From Pseudaeromonas paramecii (GTDB lineage Bacteria; Pseudomonadota; Gammaproteobacteria; Enterobacterales; Aeromonadaceae): a DNA stretch of 64,000 bases. Each line of letters starts with the position of its first letter. Within the stretch, counting starts at the first letter, position 1. The stretch covers positions 62,001 to 126,000 of the forward strand of contig NZ_BAABFC010000009.1 of the NCBI RefSeq assembly GCF_039540575.1, in the 5' to 3' direction. A program made the position numbers and the translations under genes. The notes under the pieces are model-generated. The model searched no databases and had not been told where the DNA came from. It saw nothing but the letters and a program-made list of their open reading frames with translations. Positions 17,190 to 24,696 of this stretch are shown piece after piece.

Positions 17190-18266
17190 TTATTTATCCC
17201 CGTACTGCTGAGTTATCCAATTCTGATAGCTACCGCTTCTGACATTAGAGACCCATTGCTGATGCTCTAGATACCATTGAACAGTTTTACGAATGCCTGA
17301 TTCAAATGTTTCCTGAGGCTGCCAGCCCAATTTTGCACCTATCTTACTGGCATCTATGGCATAGCGGCGATCATGGCCAGGTCGATCGGTAACATAGGTG
17401 ATCTGATCTCGATAGGATCCCGCTTTAGGCACCATCTCATCGAGCAGATCACAGATGGTGTGCACCACGTCGAGGTTCTGCTTCTCGTTGTGACCGCCGA
17501 TGTTGTAGGTCTCCCCCACTACGCCCGTGGTCACCACCTTGTAGAGGGCACGAGCGTGATCTTCGACATAGAGCCAATCGCGAATTTGGTCGCCCTTGCC
17601 ATATACCGGCAATGGTTTTCCTTCTAGAGCATTGAGGATGACCAAGGGGATCAGTTTTTCCGGGAAGTGATACGGACCGTAGTTATTCGAGCAGTTGGTG
17701 ACGAGCGTCGGCAGGCCATAGGTGCGACGCCAGGCGCGCACCAGGTGATCGCTGGATGCCTTTGAAGCAGAATAGGGGCTGCTGGGGGCGTAAGCGGTTG
17801 TTTCTGTAAAAAGTGGCAACTCACCAGCCTGTTCATCCGGGTGCGGCAGATCGCCATAGACTTCATCTGTAGAGATATGATGGAAGCGAAATGCAGTCTT
17901 ACGATCCGCCTCCAAATTATTCCAATAGTTGCGCGCAGCTTCCAGCAGAACATATGTACCAACGATATTGGTCTCAATAAATGCAGCCGGCCCAGAGATG
18001 GAACGATCAACATGACTCTCTGCTGCCAGATGCATCACCGCATCCGGCCTGTGCTCGGCAAAAACGCGATCCAAGGCCTCTCGATCGCATATATCCACCT
18101 GCTCAAACGCATAACGTTCTGAATCTGCAACCTCAGCCAGTGACTCTAAATTACCGGCATAGGTTAACTTATCAACATTCACCACACTATCTTGAGTTTC
18201 GCGAACAATATGACGAACAACGGCCGAGCCAATAAAGCCGGCCCCTCCGGTCACAAGAATCTTCAT
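17190..18266 (-). CDS. rfbB: dTDP-glucose 4,6-dehydratase
   Basis: 358-aa RmlB: converts dTDP-glucose to dTDP-4-keto-6-deoxyglucose. Start at ATG 18264-18266 (MKILVTGGAGFIGSAVVRHI); the open frame is longer upstream but that part has no family similarity and runs back toward the wecA stop. Motifs: TGGAGFIGS, STDEVYGD (catalytic T-D-E), and YSASKASSDHLV (YxxxK). It opens the dTDP-sugar block of the operon. rfbC and rfbD are absent, so dTDP-rhamnose is not the product. Confidence 0.96.
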   Translation of the reverse strand: MKILVTGGAGFIGSAVVRHIVRETQDSVVNVDKLTYAGNLESLAEVADSERYAFEQVDICDREALDRVFAEHRPDAVMHLAAESHVDRSISGPAAFIETNIVGTYVLLEAARNYWNNLEADRKTAFRFHHISTDEVYGDLPHPDEQAGELPLFTETTAYAPSSPYSASKASSDHLVRAWRRTYGLPTLVTNCSNNYGPYHFPEKLIPLVILNALEGKPLPVYGKGDQIRDWLYVEDHARALYKVVTTGVVGETYNIGGHNEKQNLDVVHTICDLLDEMVPKAGSYRDQITYVTDRPGHDRRYAIDASKIGAKLGWQPQETFESGIRKTVQWYLEHQQWVSNVRSGSYQNWITQQYGDK

Positions 18267-18297
18267 ACAACAACCCTGTAAATTGAAAACAGACGAC

Positions 18298-19353
18298 TTA
18301 TTCGATAATGGATTTTTTAACCCAACGGCCAATCCGCCAAGCGTATTGCAAGCCGATCGAGTAGACGATAAAGAGCAGTAAAAATGCGCCCATCATGACC
18401 ACTTCCGGTACATGGAAATACTCGCCGAACAGCCCGATCAGCATCATGGTGATCCCCAAGGCCACCATAATGAAGAGTGACTCGCGAGGGGTGAATCCGG
18501 CATGCATCAGGATATGGTGCAGATGATTGCGATCGGCTCGTAGTGGTGATTGGCCTTTGAGGATACGGCGCATCATGATGCCCACCATATCCATCAAGGG
18601 CAGGCCGATGATCCATAGTGCTGTGACAGGGCGGAACGCATTGTCTGCCTGGGTTTGTTGGGAACCAAAGATCACCATAAATCCGATGACAAAGCCCAGC
18701 AGCATTGAGCCTGCATCACCTAAAAATATTTTTCGCTTGGAGGATAGCAAAGAGAGGTTGACGCACAGGTAAGGCAGCAGGGCGAGTATAAAAAGCTGAC
18801 TAAAATCAGCCAGCAGTGGCATGTTGTCATGCAATAGGCCAGCCAAGCCCATAAAGCTTATCATGGCCATGCTACCGGCTAGCCCATCGATACCGTCCAT
18901 CATGTTGTAGGCATTGATGGCGCCACAGATGGCGATGACGGTCAGGATAAGATCAAACCAGCGGACGCTGATATCCCCCATGCCGATGATGTCTCCCAAC
19001 CGGTGCAAGGTGATGCCGGTGCTCTTGCATACGATGAGTACCAGCAGTGCTTGAACCCCCAAGCGTAACCAGGGAGAGATGTCCTTGGCATCGTCTATTG
19101 CCCCCAAGATCACGATGAACACACCACAGGACATCAGGGTCAAGAGCGCCGGTTCTTTCGGCAGGGTCAACAACATGCTTAGCAGGACGCCGATGCAGAC
19201 AGCAATGCCACCAATCAGGGGAATGGCCCCCACATGCTGTTTTCGCTGATTGGGAATATCCACCAGATGGAGCTTGGCGGAAAGCGGACGCAACGCGGCG
19301 ATCGCCAGGGATGTCCCTGCCACCGCCAATAAACCGGATTCAATCAGATTCAT
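18298..19353 (-). CDS. wecA: Undecaprenyl-phosphate N-acetylhexosamine-1-phosphate transferase
   Basis: 351-aa polytopic (about 11 segments) PNPT-family enzyme that starts repeat-unit assembly by transferring GlcNAc-1-P or GalNAc-1-P to undecaprenyl phosphate. Motifs: the N-terminal DIPNQRKQHVGAIPLIGG segment, DDAKD, NMMDGIDGLAG (catalytic Asp region), FLGDAGSMLLG and HLHHILM. ATG 19351-19353 has GAGG just upstream. It sits between the yjb/gfc module and the sugar genes in the same direction. Confidence 0.92.
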   Translation of the reverse strand: MNLIESGLLAVAGTSLAIAALRPLSAKLHLVDIPNQRKQHVGAIPLIGGIAVCIGVLLSMLLTLPKEPALLTLMSCGVFIVILGAIDDAKDISPWLRLGVQALLVLIVCKSTGITLHRLGDIIGMGDISVRWFDLILTVIAICGAINAYNMMDGIDGLAGSMAMISFMGLAGLLHDNMPLLADFSQLFILALLPYLCVNLSLLSSKRKIFLGDAGSMLLGFVIGFMVIFGSQQTQADNAFRPVTALWIIGLPLMDMVGIMMRRILKGQSPLRADRNHLHHILMHAGFTPRESLFIMVALGITMMLIGLFGEYFHVPEVVMMGAFLLLFIVYSIGLQYAWRIGRWVKKSIIE

Positions 19354-19518
19354 ACCACCCTCGTGCTTTGCTTCAGCTTAATCGTTGAAATCTTGTTATG
19401 TTTGTCAGTTAGACAGCTTGGCCAGACAGCCCGCCGCCAAACTCATGACAGGCTGACCTCTCAAAGGCTAAGCCATTGTCGCTAAAACGCCAGTACCGTT
19501 GAAAAAGCGCTATTTCTA

Positions 19519-19536
19519 CTCCCCCCGCAGGGGGAG
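19519..19536 (-). terminator. Weak hairpin after yjbH
   Basis: 7-bp stem of C5/G5 character (19519-19525 with 19530-19536), 4-base loop, just after the yjbH stop. On the minus strand the T-run (19502-19506) comes about 12 bases after the stem, so it is at best a partial terminator. The rest of the 19354-19545 gap shows no clear promoter or ops copy. Confidence 0.35.
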
Positions 19537-19545
19537 AGGGTTATC

Positions 19546-21618
19546 TCAGTGCAGAGGCTCGGTCAGACTGTAGAGCCCATATCGGCGCCCCAATTTCTGG
19601 CCACCATCACGGGTCAAGGGTACCCAACTCAAGGTGCCAGTTTTCGTTGTCGGATAAATTTGTAGCAGGTCCAATGGGATGGTGAAGTAGATGCCCTTGG
19701 TAAAGCTGCCCTCTCCGTATTCATCGGCACTGACATCGGTAAAGGTGGCAAAGGCACCGGCCACTATGCCGCTATCAAAGCGTTTGGACAGATCTATGGT
19801 GGTGCCCACATCCTTGGCCAGATAACGGCCAACTGAAATCTTTGCCTGGGTATCTTCCAAGAACGGCAACTGCCAATAGCCTGTGATATGGCCAGTTGCT
19901 ACGCTGTAATCCGCCAGCTTGAGGGTATTATTCCAGTCCCGCTGCCGGACATAGTTGACATCGGTGCCTAGAGCCCAGTCCTTACCATAAGGGCGATAGA
20001 GCACCTCGGCCCCCACACCGGCGTACATCATCTCCAGATAGCCGCCATAGGCCTGGCCATACCAGTCTTCGGCGAGACGATCCATGGCGGTCAGCTGGAA
20101 GTTGTTCAGCAACAAATCGGATGAGCTGACATATTCACGGATCCAGGTTCGCACCCGCGGCAGGGCATCCGTGTCCCCCGGAGGCGTGGTGTAGGTAAAC
20201 TTGTCCAGATTATCGAACCAGTTCCAGTAGAGTGTGCCCCCCAGGCTTAACGGGCCGGTGAGTTTGAGATCCGCGCTCAGATCCAGGCCCAATTGATAGA
20301 GGTAGAAACTCTCCGGGCCACCAAAGGATTGCTGGAGCTGAGGCTTCCAGCCGTAGCTGAGCCGATCCGGTTGCGCATTCAGCAAGCGTTGTCCTTGCGG
20401 TCGCTGACCACTCTTGCGTTGGATGCTGGCCGTTGGCGACTGACCCAGCACGGGATCCTGCTGTTGCTGCCACTGGCCTTGATTGATCTCCCCCTGCTCA
20501 ATCGGCATGCTCTGTTTGGTATAGACCACCTTGTATCCGGCTTGATGCTCAGGATAGGCATTGGCCAGCAAGGTGAAGGCTCGGGTTTCCGCCTCTTGCT
20601 TATCGCGATACTTGGTCTGCTCACCCGCCAGTGTCAGGCTGCCATCAGTGCCCTGATAGACAGCCGCATCCTTAAAGCCGGCATTCCGTTCAAGCGCCGT
20701 GCGCAGACTCGCCGCATCCAGTTTGGGACTGTCTGCCGCCAGCTTGGGTCGTGACTCATCCAGATGGGTCTGGTAGATGTCGTTGAAATTGGTGCGCAGA
20801 GTAAAGCCCCACATCAGGGTATTGCCACGCTGGTAGCTCAGGTGCGTATCAAGGGTCTCAAACAGCCGATACACGGCACCGACATTCCACGCACTGGACT
20901 GGAGGATACGGCCCGCCTTCTCATTGCTGTAATCATTGCCATCGTATTCAAGTTTGAGTCGCAAAGGCTGCCAAGGGGTCTGGTATTCCACACCACCGAA
21001 CAACGCCGCCGGTCCATGGAACAGACTATCCACCTCAAACTTGCCACCACGACCGGAATAACCATCGTTGCGGACACACCAGGCGTCGCTCATCTTGCAG
21101 AAAGGATTGCTAATATTGCCGCTCTCGGCCATGTTGCCCCAGCCCATCCCCAGGGTGAAATCCAGCGGGCCCCAGGCTTTGCTGGCCACCAGAAATTCGC
21201 TGTCAAACAGGCCTGTGCCGGTAAAATCACGAATCCCAACGGCAACCTGGGGCAACCAGCGGCTCTCTTGCCATAGACGTAACTTAACGTCCATGCCCTT
21301 GTCCTTATAGGACTGATCACCACTGAAGTCTTCAGGTCCGTACAGCAGAGGTCGAACATCAGTGTAGCGCACCGTCGCCTCAAGCCAATCATAGGGCTGA
21401 ACGGAAATCGACCAGCGTCGATACTGCTCGTTGTCCATGTAGTTGGCGCTAAACTCCCCTTCCCGCGCCATACGGGCGGTGGGCACCTGCAGCAGGCCGA
21501 CCCCGCCAAAGTCGCTCTGGGACGGGCCCGGACCATCCAACCTGGGATTATAATCGTCTGCATTGGATGCAAAGGCAGCCAGACAGGCTAGGCAGACGAG
21601 GCTATTTCGAAACATCAT
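19546..21618 (-). CDS. yjbH: YjbH/GfcD-family outer-membrane beta-barrel polysaccharide protein
   Basis: 690 aa. Cleavable signal peptide (MMFRNSLVCLACLAAFASNA), then RLDGPGPSQSDFGGVGLLQVPTARMAREGEFSANY, the conserved N-terminal block of the YjbH/GfcD lipoprotein-like barrel family, and many amphipathic strand-like segments ending TEPLH. In group 4 capsule and yjbEFGH operons this gene follows yjbF and yjbG, as here. The start overlaps the yjbG stop by four bases. Thought to help exopolysaccharide export at the outer membrane; mechanism not established. Confidence 0.88.
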   Translation of the reverse strand: MMFRNSLVCLACLAAFASNADDYNPRLDGPGPSQSDFGGVGLLQVPTARMAREGEFSANYMDNEQYRRWSISVQPYDWLEATVRYTDVRPLLYGPEDFSGDQSYKDKGMDVKLRLWQESRWLPQVAVGIRDFTGTGLFDSEFLVASKAWGPLDFTLGMGWGNMAESGNISNPFCKMSDAWCVRNDGYSGRGGKFEVDSLFHGPAALFGGVEYQTPWQPLRLKLEYDGNDYSNEKAGRILQSSAWNVGAVYRLFETLDTHLSYQRGNTLMWGFTLRTNFNDIYQTHLDESRPKLAADSPKLDAASLRTALERNAGFKDAAVYQGTDGSLTLAGEQTKYRDKQEAETRAFTLLANAYPEHQAGYKVVYTKQSMPIEQGEINQGQWQQQQDPVLGQSPTASIQRKSGQRPQGQRLLNAQPDRLSYGWKPQLQQSFGGPESFYLYQLGLDLSADLKLTGPLSLGGTLYWNWFDNLDKFTYTTPPGDTDALPRVRTWIREYVSSSDLLLNNFQLTAMDRLAEDWYGQAYGGYLEMMYAGVGAEVLYRPYGKDWALGTDVNYVRQRDWNNTLKLADYSVATGHITGYWQLPFLEDTQAKISVGRYLAKDVGTTIDLSKRFDSGIVAGAFATFTDVSADEYGEGSFTKGIYFTIPLDLLQIYPTTKTGTLSWVPLTRDGGQKLGRRYGLYSLTEPLH

Positions 21619-22379
21619 GGCTGTAACCCCATCCCTTGTTGCAACAGGCTCACAATCGCCTGATTGATATCTTCGTATCCTGCTGGCAAGGCGCCCGCAT
21701 CGAAACCCACAAACAGCACGGCGCCCGCACTGGCCTCCCTGTGCTTGCGATTCCAGCCATCCAGGCCAACTCGCACGGCGTCATCCTGTCCGGCCAGATA
21801 CCAAGCCCAGCTGGATTCTGCCCAGGGCTGCTCTTGCTGGTCATTAAGGTAATCCGCCAACCATTGTCCGGCGATCAAGGGCTGGGGTCCCGGGTTGGCA
21901 ACGGCCCCCAGCAGGGTTAGCCCTGGCTCACAGCTGGGCAAGTAGAGGCGATAGCTCCCTTCCAAGCGCAGGTTTTCGCCTTTGCGAATACGCAGACGAT
22001 CCGGATCCAGCGAGACACGAATGGCCGCATGCAGCACCAAGGAGTCCAACTGCTGCTTAAGCTGTTTAACGGCCATGGCCTGCGGGCGCTGGCTATCGGC
22101 AAGGAACTGATAATGCAGCTTGTCAAGCCGGGACAGCAGCGCCTGCTTTTGGGCTTGCAGTTGCTGATCCAGTTGCGGGGTACTGATGCGGGCACAAGGC
22201 CGGTAGCCCAGCGGCTGCACCTGCGGCAACAACAAGGCATCCGCCAGCCGTGCCCCTTCTGGCAGGCTGACAGTTTGCTCCCCTGCGGGCCCCATGATCT
22301 GCAGCTCCGCTGCCGCCTGAGCCAGGTTGGTCACCAGCAACAGGGGCAACAATATGCCTTTAAGACGAACGGGCATCAT
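21615..22379 (-). CDS. yjbG: YjbG/GfcC-family capsule biosynthesis protein
   Basis: 254-aa periplasmic protein with a signal peptide (hydrophobic run LLPLLLVTNLAQA then AAELQIMG). Family features: the conserved YRPCARIS segment, a long helical region around residues 65-100, and IRKGENLRLEGSYRLYLP. GfcC is a soluble periplasmic protein required for group 4 capsule. The ATG (second of two in tandem) overlaps the yjbF TGA, and its own end overlaps yjbH, so the trio is translationally coupled. Confidence 0.85.
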   Translation of the reverse strand: MMPVRLKGILLPLLLVTNLAQAAAELQIMGPAGEQTVSLPEGARLADALLLPQVQPLGYRPCARISTPQLDQQLQAQKQALLSRLDKLHYQFLADSQRPQAMAVKQLKQQLDSLVLHAAIRVSLDPDRLRIRKGENLRLEGSYRLYLPSCEPGLTLLGAVANPGPQPLIAGQWLADYLNDQQEQPWAESSWAWYLAGQDDAVRVGLDGWNRKHREASAGAVLFVGFDAGALPAGYEDINQAIVSLLQQGMGLQP

Positions 22380-23044
22380 CAGGACTCCTTGGGACTGTGA
22401 GGCTTGAGCTGGGTAAACAGCAACGGCGGCAAATCGGGGCCCAGCTGCTGGCGGCTCTGGATGACAGTGCCGGTCTTGGGATCCAGCCAGTAGCGGTTGC
22501 GATAGCTAAAGCGCCCCTGGGCCTCGCTGACCGCCTCCTCCACCGCCAGCAGGGAGCGTTTAGTCGGGCCCACATCGATCTGCTCTGGCCCTAGTACCTT
22601 GAAGCGTGAGATCAGATCCCGGCCACTGGTGTAGTCCTTATCCCAGACGGCATGCCAATGCCAGCTGGCACCATCAATATGCAGGCCATCTGCCAGGGGA
22701 TCCGGCTGTTCGGACTGGATATGAGCCAGATTGACCGCAAGCCCTATGGTCTTTACCCACCTTCCCTGCTGCATCACAAACAGGTTGCGATCCGCAGAGA
22801 CCCACTTGAGCTGCTGCTGCTCAGCATAGGCCAGCACCACAAAGGCGCGCGGCAGATCCCCTACCGTCAGGTAGGCACTTGCATAAGGCACACTGGCGAT
22901 TTTATCAGCACTCAAGTCAATATCCGGCGTGCCTAGCAGGGCCACCTTGGCACTGTCGAGATAAGCATCGCCAGATTGCTGACTGCAGCCGTTCAGCCAG
23001 AAAGCGGATAACAGCATCATCAGGGCAGAAGAAGTTTTTGCCAT
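22379..23044 (-). CDS. yjbF: YjbF/GfcB-family lipoprotein
   Basis: 221 aa. Signal peptide with lipobox LNGC (Cys20) marks an outer-membrane lipoprotein. Family features: YASAYLTVGDLPRAFVVLAYAEQQQLKWVSAD (N-terminal block), NLFVMQQGRWVKTIGL, and a C-terminal RNRYWLDPKTGTVIQSRQQLGP. It belongs to the yjbEFGH / gfcABCD export set. It lies downstream of yjbE and its strong terminator. Confidence 0.87.
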   Translation of the reverse strand: MAKTSSALMMLLSAFWLNGCSQQSGDAYLDSAKVALLGTPDIDLSADKIASVPYASAYLTVGDLPRAFVVLAYAEQQQLKWVSADRNLFVMQQGRWVKTIGLAVNLAHIQSEQPDPLADGLHIDGASWHWHAVWDKDYTSGRDLISRFKVLGPEQIDVGPTKRSLLAVEEAVSEAQGRFSYRNRYWLDPKTGTVIQSRQQLGPDLPPLLFTQLKPHSPKES

Positions 23045-23070
23045 AAGGCTTGGGTCACTCTGTCAAAAGC

Positions 23071-23106
23071 AAAAAACAAGAAAACCGTCCCTGACGGGAC
23101 GGTTTT
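23071..23106 (-). terminator. Strong intrinsic terminator between yjbE and yjbF
   Basis: 11-bp perfect stem (23081-23091 with 23096-23106), 4-base loop, followed on the minus strand by CTTGTTTTTT. It lies inside the presumed operon directly after yjbE, so yjbE should be made in excess and yjbFGH plus downstream genes depend on readthrough or antitermination. Confidence 0.85.
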
Positions 23107-23125
23107 AGAGAGCACTAGGCACTAC

Positions 23126-23323
23126 TTACTTGGTAGCAGTGACAGTGGTAGTCGCAGTGTTGTCAGAGCTGTCAGATGCAGCAATAGCTACGGCAACAGC
23201 GGCAGCACCAACGCCAGCAGCAGCACCGGTGGCGCCCAGAGCCGCGTCGGCTGCCTCTTCAGCAAACACAGCACCGCTGGTCAGTACCAGGGCTGCTGCC
23301 AGAGTAGCAACGATCTTTTTCAT
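23126..23323 (-). CDS. yjbE: YjbE/GfcA-like small secreted Ala/Gly/Thr-rich protein
   Basis: 65-aa peptide starting MKKIVATLAAALVLTSGAVFA (signal peptide, AxA-type site), followed by an Ala/Gly/Val-rich stretch and a Ser/Thr tail ending TTTVTATK. The ATG at 23321-23323 has GAGGA upstream; the longer open frame (to 23416) is unlikely. Length, composition and position ahead of yjbFGH match YjbE. Function unknown beyond association with exopolysaccharide operons. Confidence 0.8.
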   Translation of the reverse strand: MKKIVATLAAALVLTSGAVFAEEAADAALGATGAAAGVGAAAVAVAIAASDSSDNTATTTVTATK

Positions 23324-23415
23324 GGAGTCATCCTCGTTTGACTTGTTATGAAATCGGAAACCAGAGTGTTCTGACACAGGATCAAAACCCCCGCTCCCAA
23401 GCTTGAAGCCCCACA

Positions 23416-23421
23416 AGTATA
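23416..23421 (-). promoter_or_regulatory. Possible -10 element (TATACT) ahead of yjbE
   Basis: TATACT on the minus strand 93 bases upstream of the yjbE ATG, without a convincing -35 at 16-18 bases. The gap 23324-23618 otherwise holds an imperfect ~35-base repeat at its wzz end. Confidence 0.3.
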
Positions 23422-23618
23422 ACCTGATGTACCTCGTGGTCGCCTCAATTGTGTACCGTCACGCCCGGCGAGTAAACAGCCTGGGTGGCACGGAATTCCT
23501 GCTAGACCAGCTCCTCGACATTCTAGAACCTGGCCTAGATTATATGCCCTCTTACCAAGGGAGTGCCTAAACGCTGTGCCCTCACGTTAGCAAGAAGGCG
23601 GCCAAGCGCTGTCCCTCC

Positions 23619-24677
23619 CTAACAAGAGGAGCAAGTTGGTTTGGATAAGGAGCCTTCTACCCTCTGCTGGCGCCTGCCGATGGCATGCCGCAGCAGTACC
23701 AGCATCACTCCCAACATGCCGCCCAGCAAAGTGCCCAGCACGGCGATCAGTGCCCGCTTGGGCTTAGCCTTCTCCTCCGGCACCACAGCCGGATCCAGGG
23801 TCTTGAACACATAATCCGGGTTCACCTCCGCCAGCATCAGGGTCTTGGTCTGCTCTTCGATAAGCTTGTAAAACACCGTCTGCATGTCAGCCACCGAGGT
23901 GCGAGCCAGCTGATCCTTGAGATAGGCGATGTTGCGCTGGGTATCCGCCAGATCCCGCTGCTTCATCACGGCATTGAGATCCGCTACCAGCCAGTCCACC
24001 CACTGCTTGGCCAGCGCCGGGGAGTAATAGTCCACGCCGACGGTCACCAGGCCGGTTTTCTTGTCCTGATCCACGCTTACCAGCTTGGAGAAGGCCTTGT
24101 ACAACTCCCAATCGGTGGGCTCGACGCTCTGGCCGGGCTTGACGTTACGTACCCATTTCTTCTCACCCACAGCGTACAACGCTGGATTGATGATGAGCTC
24201 GCCGGTTCCCTTGTCCATGCCGGTGGCCGCCATGATGGCTACCTCCAGATGGTGTTGCCGGATAAAGCCGGTGAGAAAATGCCGGGACTTGGCCACCTCA
24301 ACCGCCAGCCCCGTCTTGTCGGTGCCGCCGCCCCCCAGACTGATGCCTGCCAGACTGGCCAGGCCGCCGAATTGACCGGCCAGGGCACTCAAGCCACCAC
24401 CCTGCTGCTCGGCAGAGGGAGCCAGCTTGGCTTCGGCATGGAAAATATTCGGCAGCCAAAGGGCCACCGCCACCGCCAGGGCGGCGCCCAGTACTGTGGT
24501 GGCCAGGATCCACAGCTTGCCGCGCCATAGTGCGGCGAACAGCTCCATCAGGTCTATCTCGTCCTCGCTGCCGCCATAGCCGTTTGCCCAGGGCGCCGGC
24601 GGCAGTGTCATCTGTTCTTTTTTCATGCGTTCCGCTTCTTGATTGCTGGTATTAGCCAATGAGTTGGCGGCACGCAT
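23619..24677 (-). CDS. wzz: Wzz-family polysaccharide chain-length determinant
   Basis: 352 aa, polysaccharide co-polymerase. N-terminal cytoplasmic segment with EIDLMELFAALWRGKLWILATTV (start of TM1), periplasmic domain, then the Pro-rich C-terminal TM block DPAVVPEEKAKPKRALIAVLGT...GGMLGVMLVLL typical of Wzz. No tyrosine-kinase domain, so it is the O-antigen/OtnB type, not Wzc. A second ATG at 24626 is a possible start; neither has a strong SD. It follows the Wza-like gene by 19 bases, the otnA-otnB order of Vibrio. Cys-rich tail (CSSC) is unusual. Confidence 0.9.
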   Translation of the reverse strand: MRAANSLANTSNQEAERMKKEQMTLPPAPWANGYGGSEDEIDLMELFAALWRGKLWILATTVLGAALAVAVALWLPNIFHAEAKLAPSAEQQGGGLSALAGQFGGLASLAGISLGGGGTDKTGLAVEVAKSRHFLTGFIRQHHLEVAIMAATGMDKGTGELIINPALYAVGEKKWVRNVKPGQSVEPTDWELYKAFSKLVSVDQDKKTGLVTVGVDYYSPALAKQWVDWLVADLNAVMKQRDLADTQRNIAYLKDQLARTSVADMQTVFYKLIEEQTKTLMLAEVNPDYVFKTLDPAVVPEEKAKPKRALIAVLGTLLGGMLGVMLVLLRHAIGRRQQRVEGSLSKPTCSSC

Positions 24678-24696
24678 GGCTGCGTGCCGCCCAGGC

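Noticed and set aside
16316..18266. dTDP-rhamnose pathway
   Set aside because: rfbB and rfbA are present but rfbC and rfbD are not; the following genes are a ketoisomerase and a 2,3-dehydratase.
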